In this document: piece after piece, positions 35,393-42,783 of the stretch
How the letters are laid out: each line of letters begins with the position of its first letter
How positions within the stretch are numbered: position 1 is the stretch's first letter
Source: an uncultured Steroidobacter sp.
GTDB taxonomy: Bacteria; Pseudomonadota; Gammaproteobacteria; Steroidobacterales; Steroidobacteraceae
Length of the DNA: 64,000 nucleotides
Reading direction: 5' to 3'
NCBI RefSeq assembly: GCF_937958065.1
Contig: NZ_CALFXI010000111.1
Span: 62,001 to 126,000 of the forward strand
Notes under the pieces: model-generated
Seen by the model: the letters and a program-made list of their open reading frames with translations, nothing else
Database searches by the model: none
What the model was told of the DNA's origin: nothing
Translations under genes and position numbers: made by a program

Positions 35393-35917
35393 ATGCGTGT
35401 AACGCGGCTCATGCTGATCGTGGCGAGTGGTCTGATCCTGGCGGCTTGCGGCAACAAGCCCCTGCCTGAAGCGCAGAACACGTCCGAGTCGGTTGGCCCG
35501 ACCACCAGCACTCAAGGTGCTGAGAGCAGCGGCGTCGGCAGCAGCGCGCTGTCCGCTGAGCAGCAGGCGATGGAAGCCGCCAAGGCCGCCGGCGTGATCG
35601 TCTACTTCGATTACGACCGCGCCGAGATCAAGCCGGAGTTCGTGCCGGTGGTCGCCGCCCACGCCAAGTTCCTGAATGGCAGCCCGCAGCGGAAGGTGCG
35701 TCTGGAAGGTCATTCCGACGAGCGCGGCTCGCGTGAGTACAACATCGGCCTGGGCGAGCGCCGTGCGCAGGCCGTGCGTCGTGCGTTGATGCTGCAGGGT
35801 GTGACTGAAAGTCAGATCACCACCGTCAGCTACGGTGAAGAGCGTCCGGCCGTGCAGGGCAGTGACGAAGCGGCCTACAGCAAGAACCGTCGCGTCGAGT
35901 TGGTCTACGGTCGATGA
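35393..35917 (+). CDS. pal: peptidoglycan-associated lipoprotein Pal
   Basis: 174 residues. The lipobox LILAACG gives the acylated cysteine near residue 18. After a Ser/Thr-rich linker comes the OmpA-like peptidoglycan-binding domain: VIVYFDYDRAEIKPEFVPVV and VRLEGHSDERGSREYNIGLG, with the Asp and Arg that hold diaminopimelate. It is an outer-membrane lipoprotein that ties the membrane to peptidoglycan. AGGAG lies eight bases before the ATG. It overlaps cpoB by 4 bases. Confidence 0.96.
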   Translation: MRVTRLMLIVASGLILAACGNKPLPEAQNTSESVGPTTSTQGAESSGVGSSALSAEQQAMEAAKAAGVIVYFDYDRAEIKPEFVPVVAAHAKFLNGSPQRKVRLEGHSDERGSREYNIGLGERRAQAVRRALMLQGVTESQITTVSYGEERPAVQGSDEAAYSKNRRVELVYGR

Positions 35918-36699
35918 GTCGAGTCGCCATGAGAGTCGCGCCAAACATTGCTGCCGTTCGCGTCGGGTTGATCGCCGCGGTGGCGGCGATTTTGTCGGGC
36001 TGTGCGACCACGCCGCCGGAAGCCGATCCGACGGTGCAGAAGCTGTCCGAGCTCGACAGCCGCTTGTTGCGGATCGAGCGCGTGCTCGCCAATCAGAGCC
36101 TGCTCGATCTGTCGCAACGGATCGAAGCGGCGCAGGCGGAAACGCGCGTGCTGCGCGGTCAGATCGATGAGTTGCAGCACCAGGCCACGCAGAGCCAGAC
36201 GCAGCAACGTGAAATGTATGCCGATGTCGATCGTCGGCTCTCGGCGCTCGAAGGCAATCCGGGCGCGGCTGCGTCCACTGTCGCGCCGGCGGCAGGCTTG
36301 CCGATCCCGCAGGGTGATGACCGTGCCAACTATCAGGCCGCGTTCGATCTGCTGAAGGATGCGAAATATCCGGAAGCGATCAATGCGTTCAAGCAGTACC
36401 TCACCACCTTCCCGAACGGACCGCTGGCCGACAACGCGCAGTACTGGCTCGGCGAAGCGCATTACGTGACCAAGCAGTACACGGACGCGTTGCGCGATTT
36501 CCGGACGGTGATCGAGAAGTATCCGGAGTCGCGCAAGATCCCGGATGCCTTGTTGAAGATCGGCTACTGCAATTACGAGCTGAAGAACTGGGCCGAGGCG
36601 CGCTCGGCGCTCAACCAGGTCGTGCAGCGTTTTGGCGATACCACCGCCGCCCGTCTCGCCGGCCAGCGCCTGGCCAAGCTGGACAGCGAGGGCCGGTAA
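35914..36699 (+). CDS. cpoB: cell division coordinator CpoB (YbgF), lipoprotein form
   Basis: 261 residues. The N-terminus ends in AAVAAILSGCATTPPEAD, a lipobox, so this homolog appears to be an anchored lipoprotein; E. coli CpoB is soluble. A coiled-coil segment (LDLSQRIEAAQAETRVLRGQ) for trimer formation is followed by TPR repeats (YQAAFDLLKDAKYPEAINAF; AQYWLGEAHYVTKQYTDALR; ALLKIGYCNYELKNWAEAR). It coordinates peptidoglycan synthesis with outer-membrane constriction. The lipobox is seen; anchoring is inferred. Confidence 0.93.
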   Translation: MSRVAMRVAPNIAAVRVGLIAAVAAILSGCATTPPEADPTVQKLSELDSRLLRIERVLANQSLLDLSQRIEAAQAETRVLRGQIDELQHQATQSQTQQREMYADVDRRLSALEGNPGAAASTVAPAAGLPIPQGDDRANYQAAFDLLKDAKYPEAINAFKQYLTTFPNGPLADNAQYWLGEAHYVTKQYTDALRDFRTVIEKYPESRKIPDALLKIGYCNYELKNWAEARSALNQVVQRFGDTTAARLAGQRLAKLDSEGR

Positions 36700-36761
36700 T
36701 CACTGGTGCCCCGTTTTGGGGCGCTCCGTGATGCCTTCGCCGGGTGGTTTAGATCAGTCTC

Positions 36762-37454
36762 ATGAACCTCGCTGACTCAACCCCTGTCGATTCCGCCGCC
36801 GCTGGCAGCGGCGCCGCGCGCGTCAAGCTCACCGAAATCTTTCTGTCCATCCAGGGCGAAGCGGACAGCGTGGGCTGGCCCACGGTGTTCGTGCGGCTCA
36901 CCGGCTGTCCGCTGCGTTGTCAGTACTGCGATACCGCTTACGCGTTCTACGGCGGCGAATGGACGTCGCTCGACGACGTGCTGGCGCGGGTCGCGACGTT
37001 CAATACCAGGCATGTCTGCGTCACGGGCGGCGAGCCGCTCGCGCAGAAGGGATGTTTCCCGTTGCTGCAACGATTGTGTGATGCCGGTTACAGCGTGTCG
37101 CTCGAGACCAGCGGCGCGATCGATGTGAGCAATGTCGACCCGCGCGTGGTGCGAGTGGTCGACGTGAAGACGCCGGGCAGCGGCGAAGTCGGGCGCAATC
37201 GTTATGAAAATCTCGAGGTACTGCGGCCGGAAGAGCAGGTGAAGTTCGTGCTCTGCAGCCGTGCCGATTTCGAGTGGGCTCGCGATCTGGTTCGCGAGCG
37301 CCGGCTGGACCAGCGCTGCATGGTGCTGTTCAGCCCGAGCTACGGACAGATCGAGCCGCGTGACCTGGCGCAGTGGGTGATCGATGAGCGCCTGCCGGTG
37401 CGGCTGCAGATCCAGCTGCACAAGGTTCTGTGGGGCGACGCGCCCGGTCGGTAG
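36762..37454 (+). CDS. queE: 7-carboxy-7-deazaguanine synthase
   Basis: 230 residues. The radical-SAM cysteine motif is CPLRCQYC in RLTGCPLRCQYCDTAYAFYG; the N-terminal VKLTEIFLSIQGEADSVGWP and VCVTGGEPLAQKGCFPLLQ are characteristic. It converts 6-carboxytetrahydropterin to 7-carboxy-7-deazaguanine in queuosine synthesis. It is paired with queC, 73 bases downstream. No preQ1-type riboswitch was recognised upstream. Confidence 0.94.
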   Translation: MNLADSTPVDSAAAGSGAARVKLTEIFLSIQGEADSVGWPTVFVRLTGCPLRCQYCDTAYAFYGGEWTSLDDVLARVATFNTRHVCVTGGEPLAQKGCFPLLQRLCDAGYSVSLETSGAIDVSNVDPRVVRVVDVKTPGSGEVGRNRYENLEVLRPEEQVKFVLCSRADFEWARDLVRERRLDQRCMVLFSPSYGQIEPRDLAQWVIDERLPVRLQIQLHKVLWGDAPGR

Positions 37455-37527
37455 AGATTCGATCTACGGACCCTTGGATGAATAGCCCGCTGCTCTGGCG
37501 ACCCGGACTGATGAGAAGCTTCGAATC

Positions 37528-38208
37528 ATGGCTGACAATCGCGCTGTAGTGCTCTTATCCGGTGGCCTCGATTCCGCCACCGTGCTGGCGATCGCGCGCG
37601 AGCAGGGATTTCAGTGCTACGCGCTGAGCGTGGATTATGGTCAGCGGCACCGAGCGGAACTGGACGCTGCCGGGCGGGTCGCTCAGTCCCTCGGCGTGGT
37701 CGAGCATCGCACGTTGCGCATCGATCTCGGCGGCATCGGCGGATCGGCACTGACCGACGCGAGCATTGCCGTGCCCGAGGCGCCTCAGGTGGGCATTCCC
37801 ATAACGTATGTTCCGGCACGCAACACCGTGATGCTCTCGTTCGCCCTCGGCTGGGCCGAGGTGCTGGAGGCGCCACGCATTTTCATCGGAGTGAACGCGG
37901 TCGATTACTCAGGCTATCCGGATTGCCGGCCGGCGTTCGTTGCAGCCTTCGAGCGGGTGGCAAACCTGGCCACGAAGGCGGGCGTGGAGGGCACGGTGGC
38001 CTTCAAGATCGTGACGCCGCTGATCGACCTGACCAAGGCCCAGATCATCCAGCGCGGGGTGGCCCTCGGTGTGGACTATTCCCTGACAGTGTCGTGCTAT
38101 CAGGCCGACGCGGACGGCCGGGCTTGTGGCAGCTGCGATTCCTGCCGCCTGCGCCGGGCCGGCTTCCAATCCGCCGGCGTCCCGGATCCGACGCGGTATT
38201 TTCGATGA
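37528..38208 (+). CDS. queC: 7-cyano-7-deazaguanine synthase
   Basis: 226 residues. The PP-loop ATP pyrophosphatase motif SGGLDSA is at 11-17, and a C-terminal zinc site has CYQADADGRACGSCDSCRLR. It makes preQ0 from 7-carboxy-7-deazaguanine with ammonia and ATP. QueE and QueC supply the base for queuosine at the wobble position of GUN tRNAs. It is followed by tRNA-Lys, as in Pseudomonas. Confidence 0.95.
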   Translation: MADNRAVVLLSGGLDSATVLAIAREQGFQCYALSVDYGQRHRAELDAAGRVAQSLGVVEHRTLRIDLGGIGGSALTDASIAVPEAPQVGIPITYVPARNTVMLSFALGWAEVLEAPRIFIGVNAVDYSGYPDCRPAFVAAFERVANLATKAGVEGTVAFKIVTPLIDLTKAQIIQRGVALGVDYSLTVSCYQADADGRACGSCDSCRLRRAGFQSAGVPDPTRYFR

Positions 38209-38227
38209 ATTTCCGTGGCTCTTTAGG

Positions 38228-38262
38228 TATGATGCGCGCCCCGTCAGGCCAGCCAGCCTGAC
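38228..38262 (+). promoter_or_regulatory. tRNA-Lys promoter -10 and leader hairpin
   Basis: TATGAT at 38228-38233 is a good -10 element 45 bases before the tRNA; no strong -35 is seen. Between them GTCAGGC-cagcca-GCCTGAC (38243-38262) forms a 7-bp hairpin, which could be the tRNA leader or end the queC mRNA. Confidence 0.4.
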
Positions 38263-38277
38263 CGCCTGTCTCCCGTG

Positions 38278-38353
38278 GGGTCGGTAGCTCAGTTGGTAGA
38301 GCACTGGACTTTTAATCCATTGGTCCTGGGTTCGAGTCCCAGCCGACCCACCA
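38278..38353 (+). tRNA. tRNA-Lys (anticodon TTT)
   Basis: A 76-base cloverleaf with encoded CCA. The acceptor stem is GGGTCGG pairing with CCGACCC, the D-arm AGCTCAGTTGGTAGAGC, anticodon loop CTTTTAA (TTT), and T-arm CTGGGTTCGAGTCCCAG. It closely resembles E. coli tRNA-Lys. Its place after queC is the same as a known Pseudomonas integration site. Confidence 0.97.
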
Positions 38354-38727
38354 TTTCCGTCAGATAGTTTGGGTGCGAGGTCTGCTCGAGTTTGAGCACC
38401 TCCGAAACTCATCCGTAAAAACAATTCGAAGCCATCATTGCGGCGAACGGCCACCTGTGTCGGAGATGCACTTCGGTCACGCGCTGCTTCATTGTTTTGC
38501 CGTTGCGAGACGCACGAGAGATAGTGTGCGGCGCCCGCGGCATCATGCATCCCAACCTCATCCTCAGCGTCGCCAGGGACCCTGGCGTTGTATGTATTTC
38601 ACCGCGAACGTGCCATGACGAACGATCGGTTCGTGACCAGGACGGCGTGATTCATTGGTCGATTTGTTCTGTTTCTCGAATCGTTTGTTTTCATTGGCGA
38701 ACCCGGCCCCACGCCAGAACCGGCTGA
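38354..38727. other. gene-poor stretch downstream of tRNA-Lys
   Basis: 374 bases without a protein-like frame. It holds small inverted repeats, CGCCAGGG-a-CCCTGGCG near 38571-38587 and ACGAAC-gatcg-GTTCGT near 38622-38638, and is somewhat AT-richer than its surroundings at about 38640-38700. No copy of the tRNA 3' end was found here by eye. It may be a scar of a former insertion. Confidence 0.45.
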
Positions 38728-39078
38728 CACAGCGCCCGCGTTTGGGATAGCCAAGCGCGGCTGCAGCTCATCGGCCCAACCATCGACGATGCCGCCGAGC
38801 ACTTGACAGGTGAGGCAATGAGCGCGCAACTGTTGGCCGTCTTGGGAGAGCCGGTGCGGCATGTGTCGATGCCGCACGCCGTTCATGCGCAGCTCGGCTT
38901 TCCAGGCGCGGAAGATCTGGCCAACATGTTTCAATACTATTGTGATTTCAACGCAGAGTTCTGCGCGCAGCGGCCGGTGGCGCTGACACGCGAGCTGCAC
39001 CCGGGCCTGCTGAGCTTCAACCAGTGGCTCGCCCTCCACCGTGATCGTCTGCAAGCTTCCGTGAGGGAGGAACCATGA
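38728..39078 (+). pseudogene. 3' fragment of an NmrA-like NAD(P)-binding protein gene
   Basis: The frame opens after a TGA at 38725 and reads to 39078. Residues LTGEAMSAQLLAVLGEPVRH followed by VSMPHAVHAQLGFPGAEDLA and LANMFQYYCDFNAEF resemble the C-terminal part of NmrA/SDR-atypical proteins, where the sugar-like nucleotide fold has already ended. The Rossmann N-terminus (GxxGxxG) is missing, so about two thirds of the gene is gone. A 91-residue product from 38803 or an 86-residue one from 38818 could still be made. Its stop overlaps the next start (ATGA), so it was once coupled to the downstream gene. Confidence 0.45.
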
Positions 39079-39800
39079 TCACCGATACCACCACGGGTAC
39101 CAACATCCAGGAGGTGGGCCCCGGCATCTACCGTATCAACACGCCGGTCGCGATCGACCCCGGCTCGGCTTTCAGCTTCAATCAATATCTGGTCGTCGAC
39201 GATGAGCCGGTGTTGTTCCATACCGGGCAGCAGCGGCTGTTCCCGGTGGTGCAGGCGGCGATCGCCAGCGTCATGCCAGTGGCGCGGCTCAGGCACATCG
39301 GCTTGTCGCATTTCGAGGCGGATGAGTGCGGCGCGTTGAATGCGTTTCTTGCGGCGGCTCCGCACGCCGTGCCTTTCTGCAGTCACATCGCGGCGATGAC
39401 CAGCGTGGCCGACTTCGCCGAGCGTCCGCCACGTGCGCTGGCCGATGGGGAGGAATTCGTCACGGGCCGACGTCGTTTTCGCTGGTTCTATACGCCGCAT
39501 GTTCCGCATTCCTGGGAGTGCGGCCTGTTGATGGAAACAACGACGCGCACCTTCTTCTGCGGTGATTTGTTCACTCAGGGCGGCAAAGGCGAGCGCGCGC
39601 TGACCACGGACGACATTCTCGAATCCAGCGAAGCGTTCCGACAGCCCCTGGATTACTTCGCGCACGCCCCACAAACCGTAGCGACGCTGGACCGATTGGC
39701 CGAGCAACAGCCCACGACGCTGGCGTGCATGCACGGCAGTGCGTGGCAGGGAGACGGCGCGCAAATGTTACGAGCGTTGGGACACCGGCTGGCGGGTTGA
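39075..39800 (+). CDS. metallo-beta-lactamase-fold protein with flavodiiron-type metal motif
   Basis: 241 residues with GAGGA before the ATG. The fold begins IQEVGPGIYRINTPV. The metal motif is SHFEADECG (His79, Glu81, Asp83), the H-x-E-x-D pattern of the oxygen/NO-binding domain of flavodiiron proteins, not the zinc-type HxHxDH; the next residue is Glu84 where those have His. Further ligand candidates are the His in TPHVPHSWECG, Asp in FFCGDLFTQGG and His in ACMHGSAW. There is no flavodoxin domain. It may bind a diiron site and act as an oxygen sensor or reductase; this is inferred. Confidence 0.7.
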   Translation: MITDTTTGTNIQEVGPGIYRINTPVAIDPGSAFSFNQYLVVDDEPVLFHTGQQRLFPVVQAAIASVMPVARLRHIGLSHFEADECGALNAFLAAAPHAVPFCSHIAAMTSVADFAERPPRALADGEEFVTGRRRFRWFYTPHVPHSWECGLLMETTTRTFFCGDLFTQGGKGERALTTDDILESSEAFRQPLDYFAHAPQTVATLDRLAEQQPTTLACMHGSAWQGDGAQMLRALGHRLAG

Positions 39801-39833
39801 CCGAGCCCACAGACCTCGCCATCGATACTGACG

Positions 39834-39865
39834 GCGGCCGGGCGATTTCAGTCTCGCCCGGCCGC
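39834..39865 (+). terminator. 12-bp hairpin after the metallo-beta-lactamase-fold gene
   Basis: GCGGCCGGGCGA-tttcagtc-TCGCCCGGCCGC forms a perfect 12-bp stem 34 bases after the stop at 39800. No T-run follows. It overlaps the -35 region of the promoter that drives the pilin operon. Confidence 0.5.
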
Positions 39866-39875
39866 TGTCTATAAT
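39847..39875 (+). promoter_or_regulatory. sigma-70-like promoter of the minor-pilin operon
   Basis: A consensus -10, TATAAT, lies at 39870-39875, with TTCAGT (a weak -35) 17 bases upstream. It is the best -10 in the window and leads into a long leader of about 220 bases before fimT. Confidence 0.6.
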
Positions 39876-39905
39876 ATGTGAAGGGAGGCGGGGACCGTGC
39901 CGGTG

Positions 39906-39959
39906 AGGGGTCCGATCCAGCTTGCGCGGTTCGCGCAACGGTGGATCAGTCATTCCCCT
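39906..39959 (+). ncRNA. structured 5' leader upstream of fimT (candidate regulatory RNA)
   Basis: Nested pairings are AGGGG with CCCCT, GATCCA with TGGATC, and TTGCGCG with CGCGCAA around a 3-base apex, making one long interrupted stem of 18 base pairs. It starts about 30 bases after the TATAAT. It does not match a riboswitch class I can recognise, including c-di-GMP GEMM types. It might control pilin expression or be an attenuator-like structure. Confidence 0.4.
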
Positions 39960-40102
39960 AGCCGTCTCGCCGCAATTCGATTCCGGAATGTGCGGTCGCC
40001 CACGGGTTTGTGCCAGCAGTGAGACGCAGGTCGCGAATTGCAAAAAGCGACATCCCTATTCTTTTGCCTATAACTCCAGGACAGGTTCCTGCCCATCGAG
40101 GC

Positions 40103-40675
40103 ATGCCGACGATCATGTTAGGGACGCACGTATCCGGCCTCGCGGCCGCCCGCATGCCCGGCTTCACTCTCGTGGAGCTGATGGTGACCGTCTTCGTCGC
40201 AAGCGTGCTGCTGGCGGTGGCGGTGCCGTCCTTCAGTCGGATGATGGTGACCAGTCGGGTCAGCGCACAGGCCAACGAGCTGGTTGCCGCCATCAATTTC
40301 GCGCGCTCCGAGGCGATCAAGCGCAATACCAGCATGGCGTTGTGCCGGGCGAGCGGCGCGAACGCCACCGATTGCACCAGCCCACAGACCGGTGACTGGC
40401 AGTTTTGGATCGTGCGGCCGGTAGCGGCGGGTGGCACCGTCGTACGCCGTGGCGTCATCAATCAATTCTCCAATGCGCTGGCCGTGCGCTCGACTTTGGA
40501 CGGCGATCTGGTGGTGTTCGGGCCGGACGGACTGGCTCGCACCGGCGGTGCCGTGATCGATGAGGAGCAGATCAACGTTTGCTCCACGCGCAGCGCGGAC
40601 CCGGAGACCCGACGCCGCATCATGCTGGGCGTCGGCAGCAGATTGATCACAGAACCTTTTGAAGGCGATTGCTGA
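40103..40675 (+). CDS. fimT: type IV pilus minor pilin FimT/FimU (GspH family)
   Basis: 190 residues from the ATG at 40103; the exact start is uncertain because no well-spaced ribosome site is seen, and ATG 40115 or upstream starts are possible. The prepilin leader ends MPG and is cut before FTLVELMVTVFVASVLLAVAV, with Glu5. The GspH domain follows (SRVSAQANELVAAINFARSE, AIKRNTSMALCRASG). FimT/FimU-type minor pilins sit at the pilus tip complex with PilVWX, PilY1 and PilE. First gene of that operon. Confidence 0.88.
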   Translation: MPTIMLGTHVSGLAAARMPGFTLVELMVTVFVASVLLAVAVPSFSRMMVTSRVSAQANELVAAINFARSEAIKRNTSMALCRASGANATDCTSPQTGDWQFWIVRPVAAGGTVVRRGVINQFSNALAVRSTLDGDLVVFGPDGLARTGGAVIDEEQINVCSTRSADPETRRRIMLGVGSRLITEPFEGDC

Positions 40676-40677
40676 GC

Positions 40678-41169
40678 ATGCGGCACGCGAATCAAATGGA
40701 CGTTCATGCGCAGGCGGGCGTCGGCCTGATCGAAGTGTTGATCGCTTTGGTGGTGCTCTCGCTCGGCATGCTGGGTATGGCCGGCTTGCAGATGTGGAGC
40801 CTGAAGAACAATCAGGGCGCGATGGAGCGGGGCATGGCGGTGATGCAGACCCATACCATCGTCGATGCGATGCGCGCGGCTCGAACGACCGCTACCGGCA
40901 ATGGGTTCAACGTCGGAGTCACGGAAGCGATCACCGACACCGAAAATCGCACGGCTTTCTCCATGGCAGCGCTCACCGCATGGCGCCAAAGTCTGGTAGA
41001 CAACCTGGGCGAGGGCGCGACCGGCGGCGTCGACTGCAACGGTGCAACGTGCACGATCGTGATCCAGTGGCTGGATCGGCAACCGCAGGCGCCCGCCGAC
41101 GATGGTGAAGAAGATCCCGAGGAAGATGCCGAACGGACCCAGCAACTGACGACGGTGGTGCTCCTGTGA
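40678..41169 (+). CDS. pilV: type IV pilus minor pilin PilV
   Basis: 163 residues from the ATG at 40678, two bases after the fimT stop. The 14-residue leader (MRHANQMDVHAQAG) precedes VGLIEVLIALVVLSLGMLGM with Glu5, the PilV signature, and then AGLQMWSLKNNQGAMERGMA. The C-terminus has an acidic patch (DDGEEDPEEDAE). It overlaps pilW by 4 bases at a GTGA junction. A tip minor pilin. Confidence 0.88.
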   Translation: MRHANQMDVHAQAGVGLIEVLIALVVLSLGMLGMAGLQMWSLKNNQGAMERGMAVMQTHTIVDAMRAARTTATGNGFNVGVTEAITDTENRTAFSMAALTAWRQSLVDNLGEGATGGVDCNGATCTIVIQWLDRQPQAPADDGEEDPEEDAERTQQLTTVVLL

Positions 41170-42155
41170 GCAAGCAAGTGCGCCGCTACCTCGCAGGCCG
41201 CAACAGCGGCTTTACTCTGGTCGAGATGATGGTCTCGATGGTGCTCGGCCTGGTCATCATCGGCGGGGCCACGGGCGTCATTCTCGCAAACCGGCAGAGC
41301 TATCGAACCAACGAAGGCCTGTCGCAACTGCAGGAAAGTGCGCGCACCGCGTTCGAACTGATGGCACGAGACATCCGCCAGGCGGGCGTTACCGGTTGCG
41401 ACAGCAACGGTCGGATCGCCAACGTGCTCGATCCAGCGGGCGGCGAATGGTGGAAGACCTGGCTCGGCATGCGCGGTTTCAACGGTGACACCGACGATGG
41501 CGCCGTCGAGTTCGGCACCGAGGCCCGTGAGCGGGTCGAGGGCACCGATTCGTTGCTCGTGCAAGGGCTCGATGGCAACGGGCTCGCCGTTGAATTGCAT
41601 CGACCGTCCGACGCGATTCTCAAACTCAAAACCGCAGCCAGCATCGCCGCGGACGACGTCATGCTGGTGTGCGATTTCAATCACGCTGCCATCTTCGGAG
41701 TAAGAAGTTACAACTCGACGGACCGCGAAGTGAATTACGCGACCGGCGCGACCGGCGCGGTTCGCAATTGCTCCCAGGGCCTGGGCTTTCCCACCAATTG
41801 TCCGAACAACAACTTGTACACCTACGAGCCCGGCTCACAGGTGGCGCGGGTCATGGCCGTGGACTGGTACGTCGGCATCAACAGCCGCGGCGGCCGGTCG
41901 TTGTTTCGCAAGCGCATGGAGCTCGATCCGGAAGAAATCGTGGCCGGCGTTACCAACATGACCCTGACCTATTTGCAGGAGGGCGCCAACGACTTTGCCG
42001 CGACCGTTACCAACTGGTCGAACGTCACTGCGGTCAGAGTCGAGCTCACCCTCGACAGCATCGACCAGCGCATTTCCAGCGATATGGATGTGAACCAGGG
42101 CCGACTGCAGCGCTCGTTCGCCAATGTCATTACCTTGAGGAATCGGGTGCCATGA
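41166..42155 (+). CDS. pilW: type IV pilus minor pilin PilW
   Basis: 329 residues from a GTG that overlaps the pilV stop. The 15-residue leader (MSKQVRRYLAGRNSG) precedes FTLVEMMVSMVLGLVIIGG, with Glu5. The large C-terminal domain contains cysteines that may pair (AVRNCSQGLGFPTNCPNN). PilW-type minor pilins help initiate pilus assembly. Coupled to pilX by an ATGA overlap. Confidence 0.88.
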   Translation: MSKQVRRYLAGRNSGFTLVEMMVSMVLGLVIIGGATGVILANRQSYRTNEGLSQLQESARTAFELMARDIRQAGVTGCDSNGRIANVLDPAGGEWWKTWLGMRGFNGDTDDGAVEFGTEARERVEGTDSLLVQGLDGNGLAVELHRPSDAILKLKTAASIAADDVMLVCDFNHAAIFGVRSYNSTDREVNYATGATGAVRNCSQGLGFPTNCPNNNLYTYEPGSQVARVMAVDWYVGINSRGGRSLFRKRMELDPEEIVAGVTNMTLTYLQEGANDFAATVTNWSNVTAVRVELTLDSIDQRISSDMDVNQGRLQRSFANVITLRNRVP

Positions 42156-42760
42156 CCGGTTCGTTGCGAAACATTCCCTCGCCGATGCGCTCGGGTCCCG
42201 GCACGCAACGAGGCGTTGCGCTGGTCGTGGCGCTGGTGCTGCTGGTGGTGGCGACGTTGATCGGATTGGCGAGCGTCCGTGGCACGAACCTGCAGGAACG
42301 CATGAGCGCAAACATGTATGACCGCTCGCTGGCATTTCAACGAGCCGAGGCGGCGCTGCGTGCAGCCGAGGACGCGATCACTGCCAGCTCGGATATCACC
42401 GTGCTGGGTGCGGTCGATTGCACGGTTGCCGGCGTGGTGTGCGATGTCGTGCCCGCCGATGCGTTCATGGCCAGTGCCACGCCCAACCCCAATTGGATCG
42501 AAGTTCCGGATGCCAACAACATCAACACCGAAAAAACGCCGGGACGGCCGGAATATCTGATCCAGTTCATGGGCCGGGGCAGCGGCGACAGCGACTTCGG
42601 CCTGGACGCCAATGCCGGCTCCGGCAGTTACAGTGAAGCAGGCAACTCGGCTCCGGTCACCGTCGCGTTCTTCCGCATTACCGCGCGCAGCAGCAACCCG
42701 GAAGACGTGAGCGATCGCTCACTGGTCGTGCTTCAGTCCACCGTCAAGCGTGCCATCTGA
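42152..42760 (+). CDS. pilX: type IV pilus minor pilin PilX
   Basis: 202 residues. After a basic leader ending TQRG the hydrophobic helix reads VALVVALVLLVVATLIGLAS, the PilX pattern, in which the usual Glu5 is absent. Then RGTNLQERMSANMYDRSLAF and RAEAALRAAEDAI are conserved PilX sequence. The stop overlaps the upstream-most possible pilY1 start (TGATG). Confidence 0.87.
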   Translation: MTGSLRNIPSPMRSGPGTQRGVALVVALVLLVVATLIGLASVRGTNLQERMSANMYDRSLAFQRAEAALRAAEDAITASSDITVLGAVDCTVAGVVCDVVPADAFMASATPNPNWIEVPDANNINTEKTPGRPEYLIQFMGRGSGDSDFGLDANAGSGSYSEAGNSAPVTVAFFRITARSSNPEDVSDRSLVVLQSTVKRAI

Positions 42761-42783
42761 TGGCGGTTCAAATCGAGGGCGTC

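Noticed and set aside
38373..38727. Two short plus-strand frames after tRNA-Lys as possible genes.
   Set aside because: Residue composition is not protein-like and no ribosome-binding site precedes either.
39906..40102. A cyclic di-GMP (GEMM) riboswitch upstream of fimT.
   Set aside because: The conserved bases and tetraloop-receptor pattern of GEMM were not found; only plain stems are seen.
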